A program made the translations under genes and the position numbers. The notes beneath the pieces were generated by a model. It saw nothing but the letters and a program-made list of their open reading frames with translations. It ran no database searches and was not told the origin of the DNA. A stretch of DNA of 64,000 nt from Heterodera schachtii (Eukaryota; Nematoda; Chromadorea; Rhabditida; Heteroderidae), in NCBI GenBank assembly GCA_023374025.1, contig SIJG01000007.1, positions 2,608,636-2,672,635 on the forward strand, given 5' to 3'. Positions 11,527 through 22,568 of this stretch are shown piece after piece (position 1 is the stretch's first letter; the number at the start of each line of letters is the position of its first letter).

Positions 11527-12070
11527 TTGCAACAAAATATGAGAAATCCGATGAATTTGAAGAATTTTAAAGCATTGTTGGTCCAAACTTGGCCAAATTT
11601 GTCCATTTTTTGCAGTATTGTAGCGAAAAAAATTGAGACAAAGTACGGCACATTTTTCCCTTCATGGATAAAAGTGTGCCGTGCAATGAGCGCGCTAAAG
11701 GATATGGAAAAGACCAAAAAGAACAACAACAACAACAACAACAAAACGCCAAGAAAGGGAAAAATTCAAAAAGAAAACAAAAAGGAAGTATCAAGTACAC
11801 AGAAGGACAAAGATAGTAAGAAAAACGAAGATGATAGGACGATTATCATCGACCAGCAGAAGAAAGAGGGATGATTTTTCTAATTTCGATCCCTTTTTAT
11901 GTCTTTGTTTTCCGCTTTTTTTTTGCATCACTGTCTTATAAAACACGTTGTTGAACATTGAAGGCAAATGTTGCTTGAAATATTAAAAATTTTATTTTAA
12001 ACAAAAATAAATAAAAGAAAAATGATAAATAAATAAAAGAAAATAATAAATAAGTAAATAAGTAAACGAA
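11527..12070 (+). CDS. Unassigned ORF with poly-Asn tract, possible retrocopy
   Basis: An open frame runs to a stop at 11874. A start at 11539 or 11551 would give about 110 residues. It encodes a mixed hydrophobic/charged N-terminal part, a run of Asn from AAC repeats, and a Lys-rich tail with no domain that I recognise. It is followed by about 130 nt without homology and then an A-rich end (11990-12070) with AATAAA. It abuts truncated copy E with no splice sites in view. The layout (ORF, 3' UTR, A-rich tail) could be a processed cDNA insertion or the last exon of an unrelated gene. Low confidence that it is expressed. Confidence 0.3.
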
Positions 12071-12369
12071 AAAATCTTACAACAAATTTTCGAATGTTCT
12101 CCGCTTGACTAGGCACAAACAACCATAACTAAAATCGGAATTTGTTGGAAAATGAGTTACGCTAGCACTATGTTTTGAATGCATAAGTTTCGCGGAGGTC
12201 ACGGTCATCTTCATCCAAACAAAACTTTTTATTAAATGGGCATTTTGCCATGCCCTGAAACAACGCGCTTTCATACCATTTTTGATCATTAATACCTTTT
12301 ATTCGAAAATGCAAAATGGAAAGCAAAGTCATTGGCGGATGGGTGGTGGAGCAGGAGATTGATTGCTGC

Positions 12370-12434
12370 GCGAATTCGAATCAATTCTTAAGTTGAGGTA
12401 ACGACGGCATTGGGCCGAACCGCACAGGCACGGG
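12370..12434 (-). promoter_or_regulatory. GC-rich upstream box, copy 3
   Basis: Contains GGCATTGGGCCGAACCGCAC in inverted orientation, preceded by GAATTCGAATCAATTC. It is oriented toward the minus-strand remnant E to its left, in keeping with the other four boxes. From 12440 to 12936 the sequence is AT-rich, with a ~65-bp direct repeat (GTTAAATTTAAA blocks) at 12530-12640 and family 3'-flank sequence after that. Confidence 0.6.
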
Positions 12435-12936
12435 CCAAGACTAGTCGGGACAGAAAAACCGGACCGTGAACAAATTGTTTTTCACTTCAGAAAAGCAAAA
12501 AGTTGAAGAAAAAAATTAAATAAAAAATATGTTTTAATAAAAAAAAAAAGTTAAATTTAAATTTAAATCTCTAAAAAATTTAATAAAAAATATGTTTTAA
12601 TAAAAAAAAAGTTAAATTTAAAAATTTAAATCTCTATAGATTTTAAAATAATTTAATCAGTTTTTTTATTAACATTACCCGAATATTACATAATTAAAAG
12701 CAAGAGCGCTTCTAGAGGTGCGCCGTGACTGAAAAAACCCGTGAATCGTGACCGTGACCGTGAATTTTTTGAGTTCAATTTTTTCATTTTTAACTTTTTT
12801 TTTTAAATATAGGAAAATGAAATTTGTAAATGTGAAAATGAAAAGCAAAGTGGAGACAGAAGGAACACCAGCGAAAAGTGAAAAGAAAATTAAAAATCTG
12901 AAAAGCCAATGAATTTCATGGAGACGAAGAAATTTT

Positions 12937-14750
12937 TCATGAAAATGGCGACGAAATAAAAGCGTCAAATTTGTCATCATATTCATATCTCAGATCTCCT
13001 TTTTTTCCATTATTTGCCACATTTTCAATTGCTTTTTCCAATTTTGCCTTTTCTAACTTGGCATTTTCTTTGGTATTTTCAGAAATTTTTTGCATTTTTT
13101 GGTCAAATTCTTGTCGAAGATTGTCTTCCAATACGTTTGATAAATTTAAAGTTTTCTTTCCCTTTTTTTGCACATTTTTTGGTCCGTTAATTTTTTCCAA
13201 AAAATTCTGTTTAAATTTATTAAACCAACTTTCCTCTTCTTTAATTTCATCGTTTGCCACCTCTTTAATTTCATAATTCAATTCCATCTCATTTACCAAC
13301 TCCGTCTTCCAATAAACAAACGTCTTCCAATAATAATAGTTTCTCTCCAATGTCTTTTTATCCTTTGGCCAAAAATATTTCGAAAAATCATTTAGCATTT
13401 TAACGACGGAAATAAATTCCTTATTTTTGTAAAGTTTAAATATTGGCTTAATTGCTGAAAATTTATTGGCCAATTCATTGCTTTTACCTTAAATATATTT
13501 TAAAATAGTTAAAATCATTAATTAAAAATAAAACCTTGAACATAATGTCGAAATAAATATTCGTACAAAATGTGTAAATATTTTCCATATTTTTGGCATT
13601 GCCCCCATTCATAATTAATAAATTTCAAAATATTAGAACATTGCCAATTCACTCGCATCAAATACAAAAGGCCAATATGGGCCTCATATTTTTGTTGCAA
13701 ATGTTTTTTCATTTTCTCAATTTCGCATAACCCAAAAGAGATCATGCGTTTATCATAGTCTTCCAAATAAATATTTCTTTCCTCTTTCTTCCGACATAAA
13801 TTATATGAATATTCTTTTGCCATCTTAAAAAATTTATCGGAATTTGTCGCTAATCCTTTGACAAATTCCAAAAACAGAGCATCTTCAGTCTAAATTTTGA
13901 ATTTTTTAATTTTCATTGAATGTTAAGTCTCACCCATGTCCATTTATCATCAAATTTTGAATAAAAAATTATAAAATGCTTGTCATTATTTATTAAATCG
14001 GCTCTGCCTGGATTGTCATTTTTTGCATTTTCTGTCGCTTTTTTGAGCATTTCTTCCAAATTTTCTTCAAATTTTTTTTCAAATTTTTGTCTCATTATCT
14101 CAACCAAATTTTCATTTGTTTGGCATTCATTCGCTGTGTCAATTGCCAATTGCAAAATAATTTCATTCATTGGCACTTTTGGTTCATCATTTAATCTTTC
14201 CTCATTCAACAATTTTGGTTCAAAAATTCCAAAATAATTGAACATAAATTTATATTCATGTTTTTGTCTCAGAGATTTTGTAAAATAAAAGTGAGAAATT
14301 CCGACCAGACAATTCACCGCATAAATTATTGGCCCATTAATTTCAATTCGTTTTTTAAATACAAATTTTGGCTTCACTGTTGGAATTCCGGCGTATTCTC
14401 TAAACAAATATTCATATAAAAAGTCGAAATATTTGCGATATTTTTGGCATTCTGTCCGTTCATATTCTACAAAATTCTCTGCTATTTTATCACATTTCCA
14501 ATTGTTTCTCATATAATAAATAATGCCAAGATGTGCCTCATATTTTTGCATTGAATATTTGCTGATTTGAATTTGCTGATGACCTTTAATAAACGCAATT
14601 AGCATTTTGTCCTCAACCTAATTAATAAAAATGGATTAGTAAATAATTAGTTTTTTCAATTAAACCCACCGATGGAATGGCATTTAAAATTGCAATTAAA
14701 AAATTAGCAGTAATAATAATAAAAGAAATTAAATGATAACAATAAAACAT
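12937..14750 (-). CDS. Family gene F, intact four-exon secreted two-module protein
   Basis: Model on the complement: exon 1 14670-14750, exon 2 13934-14617, exon 3 13535-13889, exon 4 12937-13487. Introns are 52, 44 and 47 nt with GT-AG ends and phases 0, 0, 1. The frame is open for about 556 residues. Residues 1-27 form a hydrophobic leader ending LNAIPS, a likely signal peptide. Module 1 holds QKYEAHLGIIYYMRNNW (about 51-67), a Cys pair (about 69 and 84) and an ECQKYRKY block. Module 2 starts near residue 256 and repeats the plan (QKYEAHIGLLYLMRVNW about 321-337, QCQKY). Both modules end in Glu/Lys-rich helices of coiled-coil character. No transmembrane segment follows the leader. I do not recognise the family and assign no function; secretion is inferred. 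No dyad array or TATA-like block is evident directly upstream, so expression is uncertain. Confidence 0.75.
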
Positions 14751-15190
14751 TGTTTTATTTTTCTAAAATTATCTTAATATTTTTGGAAATGTTTCATTTT
14801 GATAATCATTTAGGCAATTTTTATAAAAATAAATTTGATTTAATGTAAAAGTTTAATCAATTTTTGCGGATCGCGGATCGGGATCTGGCTTCGGTCGGGA
14901 TCCATACGACCCCACTTGTCCGGTCTCTAATCCAGGCGGAATAAAAAAAAGTACTTAAAAAGAAGTAAAGTAGGTAATTATTAAAATAAAAAATGCCTTA
15001 AAAAGGGAGAAAAATTGTTTTGAAATAGTGATCTTCAAATAAAATTATTTGAATGGAATTATTCCAAACCCTTACTTATTACAAATGAATAAATTTTTAT
15101 TAACTTAAGGAATGTGACAGTTAAAATTTTAGAAAAATAAAAAAAGTATACTCCCAATATAAAATTAAACAAATTTATATAATTGATTCA
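14751..15190. other. Upstream of gene F: AT-rich with a GC-rich scrap
   Basis: An ATTTTAG acceptor-like site lies about 13 nt before the ATG of gene F. The usual dyad repeats and TATA-like block are missing. At 14868-14940 there is a GC-rich segment (GCGGATCGCGGATCGGGATC, then TTGTCCGGTCTCTAA) that may be one end of an inserted element. The rest is AT-rich with nothing supported. Confidence 0.4.
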
Positions 15191-15194
15191 TATC

Positions 15195-15475
15195 GGTGAT
15201 TAAGGGGCTCTATTCCTGGTAACTGATAATCACAGGAAATGGAGCCTGAACCAGTCCTGAACATTTTGGGGAAGGAATGGTCGTGGGTTCAATTCCCTCC
15301 GGGCGACTAATCTTTTATTTTCTAAAACAAAAATCTTTTATTTTCTAAAAACAAAAATGTTTTATTTTCTAAAACAAAAATCTTTTATTTTCTAAAACAA
15401 AAATCTTTTATTTTCTAAAACAAAAATGTTTTATTTTCTAAAACAAAAATCTTTTATTTTATAAAACAAAAACCA
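15195..15475 (+). repeat. tRNA-like/SINE-like element with 23-bp tandem tail
   Basis: An imperfect hairpin (GGCTCTATTCCTG paired with CAGGAAATGGAGCC, about 15208-15246) is followed by GGTTCAATTCC (15286-15296), a match to the polymerase III B-box. After that comes a tail of about seven copies of a 23-bp unit (TCTTTTATTTTCTAAAACAA). A canonical A-box and acceptor stem are missing, so it is not a functional tRNA. A B-box head with a simple tandem tail is typical of SINEs. Confidence 0.4.
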
Positions 15476-15719
15476 TTGCATAAATTAAATGTATGCTGTA
15501 AAATCGTATTTCCGTTCTCCAAAAAGTTAAAATAGAAGAAATAATATCGAATAGGAACTAATTGAAATTCCAATTTTAATTGGTCCGTTGCTTAAAAGTT
15601 TCGATTTACATAAACTTATAAAAAGGAGAGAAAACATTGATAAACATAATATAAGTAATTACTGAAATAACATTTTCTATAATTTTTAAAGAAAAATGAA
15701 ATAATGGTAAGGACAATTC

Positions 15720-15985
15720 ATAGAGGGGCATTTAAATAACATATTATTTCAACTAAAATATCAATAAAAATTTTAAAATTAATTTGAATAAACATATTTA
15801 TTAGCATTCCAATTCAAAGGGAGAGGAAAACAGAAAGAAAATGTCAATAAATAAATATATGGAGAAAAAGAGGGGAGAATTAAACTAATATATCAATAAC
15901 AGAATCAATTTTATTTGAAAATAATAATTTGAATTATTTCGAAATTCATACGGAGAGAAAAATTCAACGAAAATATCACAAGACT
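15720..15985. repeat. Diverged relatives of the 105-bp minisatellite
   Basis: The text at 15880-15985 (CTAATATATCAATAACAGAATC ... AAAATTCAACGAAAATATC) aligns with the 105-bp unit seen at 1-220 and 8863-9525, but with many differences. A more decayed unit precedes it. From 15990 to 16280 I see nothing but AT-rich DNA. Confidence 0.5.
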
Positions 15986-16282
15986 AACTTAACATGAAAA
16001 TATTTAAACGGTTTAAAATTTTTTTTCGGAATTCTGAGTTTTCCATTATTTTTGCAAAATTAATTTATAAATATTTTTTTCTGAAAGTGATCTTAAATGC
16101 AAAATTTTATTGTCATGCTATTAATGTACTCTAATGCTAAAGTTCCAATATTTGTGAATATCCGGATTTGTCACGTCTTTGGAGAAATACTTTCTGAAAA
16201 GAAAACTTTGTGAATGTTAAAATCCGTTTTTGTAAATGTTTTAATTTTAAAGAAATGAAAATGTATTTTTAAAATATTATAT

Positions 16283-16745
16283 TTTCTTTAATATTTTCAC
16301 GTATTTTTTCCATTTTTTGCTCAAATTCATCCCGAAGACTTTCAATTTCGTTTGGTATATTCTAAATTTGTTTTCCCTTTTTTATAATTTTATGTAATCA
16401 ATTTTTCTCCTCTTTAATTTTTTCGAAAAAAAATCGCGGCAGCGAAAATTTTTTCACGCATCTCTCCCCAGAAAGCCGAGAGTTCAGACGGTATCTTATT
16501 ACCTAACCCATTATTCAACCCAATAATTTTATAATCCAAAAAAGCAAAAATATATTCAAATGAGTATAAAAAGCCGACGAAATGAAAGTGCCAAATTTGT
16601 TTTGTATTTTCATATATTTTTTCTATCGTTATCTTTCATTCGACATAAATAATTTGAATATTCTTTTGTCTTCTTCAAAAATTTATCAAAAGTTGTCGCC
16701 TGTCCTTTCACAAATTCAGAAAATAAAGCATCATCAGTAAAAAAT
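16283..16745 (-). pseudogene. Scrambled family remnant (exon 4 and exon 3 pieces)
   Basis: The span 16283-16400 matches the C-terminal exon-4 block (KMEKKQEF-like and following). The span 16570-16610 matches the terminal codons of exon 4. The span 16625-16742 matches the start of exon 3 (EFVKGQATTF, EYSNYL). The pieces are out of normal spacing and full of lesions, so this is an old rearranged copy. Confidence 0.55.
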
Positions 16746-17015
16746 TTTTGCTCTTAAGAAAATTACAATTTTATTTAAAGCATGCGCCAAATTGAAATGG
16801 GAAGGAAGTTCCTTAGATTTTGTTGAAAATAAAAAAAAAGTTATAGCACAATGGGCTGGCGTCAAAACGACCAATTCCACTTTGAACTATGACATTTCGC
16901 CAAAATTTTATTAAATTTTTCAAGTTTGACGCAGTTTCACTGATAAAAATGATATTTTTTTGAATTTTTCCATCCTTTTTCCGACATTTCGCCAAAAATA
17001 GTTATTAAAAATTAA

Positions 17016-17215
17016 TACAGGAAATACAGGTTTTTTAGGCCTGTACCTGTACCTGTACATGTATTTCCAAAATGGCCTGTACCTGTATTTTCTGTACAAA
17101 AGTACAGGAAAATACAGGTACAGGAAAAATACAGGTTGCCGAAAAATGGCCTGTACCTGTACCTGGATCCAGGAAAAATACAGGCCTGGATCCAGGTACA
17201 GGCCGATCTCTAATT
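17016..17215. repeat. Palindromic CCTGTACCTGTA low-complexity block
   Basis: About 200 bp of tandem and inverted CCTGTACCTG / CAGGTACAGG words, able to fold on itself, ending GGCCGATCTCTAA. It probably derives from the subterminal repeats of a hAT-like MITE. The right end resembles TTAGAGATCGG seen at 49405, but no clear target-site duplication was found. Open frames in it are artefacts. Confidence 0.45.
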
Positions 17216-17667
17216 TTCATACATTTTTTAAATGTGATAGAAAATGAGGAAACACTAAATAATTCTTAAGAATTAAAAACAAAAATGGCATGTCCAAACA
17301 AAATTTGTTTTCCCAATTAATTCATTTTTAAATTTATTTAAATATAATAAATGAAATTTAGAAATGTAATAAAATGAAAAGCAAAAGTGGAACGGAAGGA
17401 ATATCAGTGAAAATTTAAAAGAAAATTGCAAAATAAATACGAAAAATATTCAAAAATGTTATAAGAAAAATATGTTCAATGAAAAATTGGCATTTCTTTA
17501 GCATGGGGAATTAATTCTAAATTGAATTTAATCAAAATTGAAAAATTAATAATTGAATTTTAATAAAATGTTTGTTAGCTTAACCCCCAATACTATTGAA
17601 ATGCCAAAAACAAACAGAAAATGGGAAATGATCTGCAAAAATCCTGAATTTTGTGACACCAAAAGAT

Positions 17668-18840
17668 TTATGAAAATGGCGAAAAGTTGAAAAAGCGGAA
17701 TTTGTCATTATATTCACGTCTCAGATTTTGTTCATCATTTTCCGCATTTTCAATTGCTTCTTCCCATTTTGCCATTTCTTCCTTGACAATTTTTTTTGTA
17801 TTTTTATAAATTTTTTTTCATTTTTTGCTTAAATCTTGTCGAAGATTGAATTCAATTTTATTTGATAAATTTAAAATTTCCTTTCCCTTTTTTTGAACAT
17901 TTTTAGGTCCTTTAATTTTTTCCAAAATATTTTGTTTAAATTTACTAAAGCAATTTTCCTCTTAAATTCATAATTAAATTCGACCTCATTTTCCAAAATC
18001 AGTTCATTGGAATTGCTATTCTTCAATGAGTATACATCCTTTTTCCAAAAAAAATATGAAATTTTAGTCAGTTCTTCGATTATATCAATTAACGTAATAA
18101 TAATTCGGTAATTTACAAATATTGGCTTAGCCGCTGGAAATTTATTGGCCAATTCAGCGCTTTTACCTTAAAATATTTATTATTATATTTAAAAATAATT
18201 AATTTAACTAAATGATTGTATAAACCATCAACATAAAGTCGGAATAAATATTCATGCAAATGTGCAAATATTTGCGTTGCGAAATTTTTGGCATTCTGTC
18301 CGTTCATATTCATCAAAATTCTTTACAATTTTGGAGCATTGCCAATTCTTTCTCATCAAATACAAAAGGCCAAGCTGGGCTTCATATATTTGCGTCAAAT
18401 GCTTTTTCATTTTTTCAGTTTCGCATAATCCAAAAGTGCTCATGCGTTTGTCCTCATACCAAAAAATATTCCTTTTCTTTCTCAATTGACTTAAATAATT
18501 TGAAAATTCTTTAGCCATTTTAAAAAATTTCTCTGAATTTATAGCTAAACCTTTGACAAATTCCGAAAATATAGCATCTTCTACCTAAATTTTGAATTAT
18601 TTTCATTGAATTTTAAGTCTCACCCATGTCAATTTATCATCGAATTTTGAAAAGATAATTATTTTAAGTTTGTCATTATTTATTTCTTTGGCTCTCCATG
18701 GTCTTTTCTGATTATCATGTTTTGCCATTTCTTCCGCTGTTTTAAACATTTCCTCTAAATATTCTTCAAAATTTTGTCGAATTAATTCGTCCAAACTTTC
18801 ATTTGTTTGCCATTCATTCGCTGTGTCATTTAATATCAAG
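17668..18840 (-). pseudogene. Family copy G, 5'-truncated pseudogene
   Basis: Exon 4 (17668 to about 18167) begins open (ANKFPAAKPIF ... NEVEFNYEF) but is frameshifted near 17965 and ends in frames with stops. Exon 3 (18226-18584) has correct splice ends but is 359 nt, out of phase. A small insertion after the ECQKF codons shifts the frame. Exon 2 is present only from the DTANEWQTNESLDE motif onward (18603-18835), with a normal donor after LTW. Upstream of 18840 the homology stops, and the sequence to about 19330 has no gene that I can support. Confidence 0.75.
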
Positions 18841-19363
18841 TATTTGTACACGTGTTCCATTACATAAGCCCATATTTACATTTATGTTTTGATTAATTTT
18901 GTTACAGAATTAATTTTAAGTTTAAGCTCATGGTCAGGAAGACTGTTTGCTTGAAGTTTATTTAGCACCTCTGGAAGAATAGGTGCTCCTTTACTTTCAG
19001 CATCATCAATGCTTTTAAAAACATATTCCTTGCCGGAAATTTTTTTAAAATTTGATCATTATAAACATTGATTTCTCTATTATAAGGGCCAAGATACAAT
19101 AGCTGCATATATCCCTATTCATGACTCGAATTACAATAGCAAACTGAATAATCGAAAATAATGCCTTATTTTCCCAGAATTATCCTTAATTGGAGATATT
19201 CAATATGAAAAAATTCGTTGGACACCGATTTACAATTTGACACAGAAATATAATTTATTAACTCCAATTACAATGATTGAATGAAATTGAAAATTTTGAA
19301 ATATGTTACCTTAGTTTTTAGTACGACTACAAATTCCAGACCTTGATTACGAAATCCCGTTTT

Positions 19364-19391
19364 TTGGCCCAATGCCATCGTTACCTCAAGC
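19364..19391 (+). promoter_or_regulatory. GC-rich upstream box, copy 4 (partial)
   Basis: TTGGCCCAATGCCATCGTTACC matches the central part of the box at 1744-1793. It is in the forward orientation about 600 nt before the start codon of copy H and immediately before that copy's dyad repeats. Confidence 0.45.
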
Positions 19392-19419
19392 ATCGTTATT
19401 TAATATAATAAACAAATTA

Positions 19420-19825
19420 TAGTAAGTAAAAAATAGTTTTAGATAATCCTATTTATGATCAATTCAATTTTTAAATATTGTATATTATTTAATATAATAA
19501 GTAATTATATTGAGTAGATTTGGGTAATCCTACTTATGATCAATTCCAATTTTTTAAATATTGTATATTATTTAATATAATAAGTAATTATATTGAGTAG
19601 ATTTGGATAATCCTACTTATGATCAATCCCAATTTTTTAAAAGATTGCATAATTATTTAATTTATTATTATTAGGTAGAGTTGGATAATTTTAATTATGG
19701 TCAATCCCAAATATTGCAGCATTATTTAAGATAATATTATGTTAAGTTGGTTTGGATTATCCTACTTATAATCATTATTTAAAATCTAGTTCTTACTCTA
19801 TTTATAAGGCTATGTGATTTTTCGT
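19420..19825 (+). promoter_or_regulatory. Dyad-repeat array and TATA-like block upstream of copy H
   Basis: About five units of the GATTTGGATAATCCTACTTA type at roughly 80-90 bp spacing, followed by TTTATAAGGCTATGTGATTT at 19801-19820, about 190 nt before the ATG at 19997. The order and spacing match genes L, P and M. Confidence 0.65.
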
Positions 19826-20234
19826 TTTAATAATTATTTTAAGTTATAAAAAATATAATTAAATTAATGGGTAGATATTAGTCAGTTTCTTAATAAAAAA
19901 ACATTTTTTAATAAAATTTTATGCAAACAAATTGGAAATTATAGTTAAAGCGCTTTTAATTTTATTTGAACATTAATTTTATTTAAGAAAGACATAATGG
20001 TTTATGCTTTCTCTTTAATTCCTTTTGTAATTCTTGCTAATTATTTTTTAAATTCAATTTCAAAAGCAAATCTATTGGTAGGTAATTTGGTTAATTATGG
20101 AAATTAATTTTACTAACCAATTTTGATTAATTAGGTCGATGACAAAATTCTAATTGCATTTATCAAAGGTCATCAAAAATCGCAATTGATGAATATTCAA
20201 TGCAAAAAAATGAGGCACACCTTGGCATTATGTA

Positions 20235-21006
20235 TCTATATATAATTTTTGCCTTTCATGTCACAAAGTAAACAAACATTTGAATCTTTTCATTGACGCG
20301 ATTGTTTTTAAAGAGAAAAGGATTAAATAGTAGGTTGGAAGAGAGAAGGAAAGAGAGAGAGAGTGAGAGAGAGACAAGAGGAGTGAGTGAGAGAAACAAG
20401 GAGAGAGAGAAAAGAAGAGAGAGAGAGAGAGAGAGAGAGGAAAGTGAAAAGAGAAGAGAGAGATCGAGAGAAAAAATAGGAGAGGTAGAAGAGAGAGAGA
20501 GAAGAGGGAGTGAAGACAGGAAAAGAGGAGAGAAAGAGAGAAAAGAGGAGAGACAAAGAGAAAAGACGAGAGAAAAAGTAAGAAGAGATGAGAGAGAGAG
20601 AGAGAAAAAAACAGAAGAGAGAAAGTGAGAAATGAGGAGAGAGAGAGAAAGAAAGAGAAGAGAGGGAAAAGAGAAGAGAGAGACAGATGAGGAGATAGAA
20701 AGAAATGAGGAGAGAGAGAGAAGAGATAGAATAAAGAGAGACAAAGGAGAGATAGAAGAGAGAGAGAGAAGAGGGAGTGAAGATAGGAAAAGAGGAGAGA
20801 AAGAGAGAAAAGAGGAGAGAAAAAGTAAGAAGAGAAGAGAGAGAGAGAGAAGAGAGAGAGAGAAAAAGAGAAGAGAGAAAGCGAAGAAAATGAGAAATGA
20901 GGAGAGAGAGAGAGAAAGAAAGAGAAGAGAGGGAAAAGAGAAGAGAGAGACAGATGAGGAGATAGAAAGAAATGAGGAGAGAGAGAAAAAAAGAGAAGAG
21001 AGGGAG

Positions 21007-21040
<34 letters not shown>

Positions 21041-22042
21041 AAAGAGGAGAGAGAGAAGAAAGAGAGACAAAACAAGAGAGAGAAGAGGCGAGAGAGAGCA
21101 GAGAGAGAGAGAAGAGAGAGTGGGGAGAGAGACAAAAAAGGCGAGAGAGAGAGAGAGAAAGAAGTGTATGTGGGGAAAGAGAGAGAAGGGGAGTGAGAGA
21201 GGGAGGGTGGGAAAAGAGGAGAGAAAAGAGGTGAGAGAGAGAGAAAGAGACAAAGAGAATTGAGTGAGAGAGAAAGAGAAAGAGAAGAGAGAGTGGGGAG
21301 AGACAAAAAAGGCGCGAGAGAGAGAGAGAGGAGGCGAGAGAGAGCAGAGAGAGAGAGAGAAGAGGAGAGAAAGTTAAAAGATTATAAGAGGAGAGAGAGA
21401 GAGAGAAAGAAGTGTGTGTGGAGAGAGAGAGACGGGGAGTGAGAGAGGGAGGGTGGGAAAAGAGGAGAGAGAGAGAGAGACGAGGAGAGAGAAAGAAATG
21501 AGGAGATAGCGTGAAAAGAGGAGAGAGAAAAGAAGTGAGAGAGAGAGAAAGAGAAGAGAGAGAGGGAGATAGTGACAAAGAGAATTGAGTGAGAGAGAAA
21601 GAGAAGAGAGAGTGGGGAGAGAGACAAAAAAGGCGAGAGAGAGAGAGAGAAGAGGCGAGAGGGAGCAGAGAGAGAGAGAAGAGAGAGAGATAAAGAGACA
21701 AAGACAATTGAGTGAGAGAGAAAGAGAAGAGAGAGTGGGGAGAGAGACAAAAAAGGCGAGAGAGAGAGAGAGAGAGCAGAGAGAGAGAGAGAGAAAGAAA
21801 AAGAAGTGTATGTGGGGAAAGAGAGAGAAGGGGAGTGAGAGAGGGAGGGTGGGAAAAGAGGAGAGAGAGACAGATGAGGAGAGAGAAAGAATGAGGAGAC
21901 CGCGAGAAAAGAGGAGAGAGAAAAAAGGCAAGAGAGAGAGAGAGAGATGGGGGAGAGAGAAAAACATTTGGAGGGACATCCTTAAGTTTAAAAATTTTAA
22001 CTAGCGCGGGGTGCGCGAGCGAAGCGAGCGCGCCTGCGCTAG
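20235..22042 (+). mobile_element. Non-autonomous Helitron (1.8 kb) with GA-repeat interior
   Basis: The left end begins TCTATATATAAT directly after an A of the host exon. The right end is a GC-rich hairpin region, with AACTAGCGC matched by GCGCTAGTT, closing with CTAG before a host T. A 5' TC, a 3' hairpin followed by CTRR, and insertion between A and T without target-site duplication are Helitron hallmarks. The host reads across the join as GGCATTATGTA plus TTATTTTAAAGAATTGGG, close to other family copies. It encodes no Rep/helicase, so it must depend on a partner element. It shares end features with the element at 35080-38939. Confidence 0.65.
20336..21965 (+). repeat. 1.6-kb polypurine GA tract
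   Basis: Almost unbroken (GA)n-type sequence with GAGAAA, GGGAG and occasional GTGTGTG interruptions, purines on the plus strand. Longer-range duplications of a few hundred bases are visible: the GAAGTGTATGTGGGGAAAGAG block occurs at about 21161 and 21807. The long Ser/Leu/Phe or Arg/Glu open frames across it are by-products of the repeat and are not annotated as genes. Confidence 0.9.
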
Positions 22043-22568
22043 TTATTTTAAAGAATTGGGATTGTGACAGAATTGAGGAGGAATTTGATGAATATAAACG
22101 GACAGAATGCCAAAAATATCACAAATATTTGTACATATTATATGAATATTTAAGCAGAGAATACGCCGGAATTACCACAGTGAAACCAAAATTGTGTTTA
22201 AAGAACACATTGAAATTGATGGGCCAATAATTAATGCTTTCCTTTGTTTGGCCAAAATTTCGCAATTTTATTTTGTAAAGGGGTGAGTAAACGTTATAAA
22301 TTAAATGAACTTTTCACTGAGAGATTAAATTATGAATTTAAATTTGAAAATGAATCAAAATTGCCAATTAATGAAATGATTTTGGAATTGGCAATTGACA
22401 CAGCGAATGAATGGCAAACAGATGAAAGTGTAGACGGAATAATCCTACAAAATTTTGACAAAAAATTGGAGGAAATGTTCAAAAATCGGAAGAAAATGCA
22501 AAAAAAAAAAAAGACGAAACATAAAAAAGAGTGAAACAGAAGGAATAACAAAGAAAAATTGCAATATT

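Larger units (their letters stand above)
19997..22540 (+). pseudogene. Family copy H, split by a Helitron
   Basis: Exon 1 (19997 to about 20077) encodes a hydrophobic leader, followed by a 57-nt intron and the start of exon 2 at about 20135 (DDKILIAFIKGHQ). Exon 2 is shifted after a lost base and then interrupted at 20235 by a Helitron. It resumes at 22043 with NWDCDRIEEEFDEY-like codons, is frameshifted again at the KPKL motif, and ends around 22540 after an A-run that destroys the exon-2 end. Exons 3 and 4 are absent. An acceptor-like TTTAAG lies 9-10 nt before the ATG. Confidence 0.8.

Noticed and set aside
17035..17269. Gly/Pro/Val/Tyr-rich frames
   Set aside because: Readings of the CCTGTACCTG palindromic repeat in several frames; no gene.
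20256..22004. Very long Ser/Leu/Phe-rich (minus) and Arg/Glu-rich (plus) open frames
   Set aside because: They are all readings of the GA tract in different frames and on both strands. A dinucleotide repeat rarely makes a stop codon. No splice context or conserved motif.
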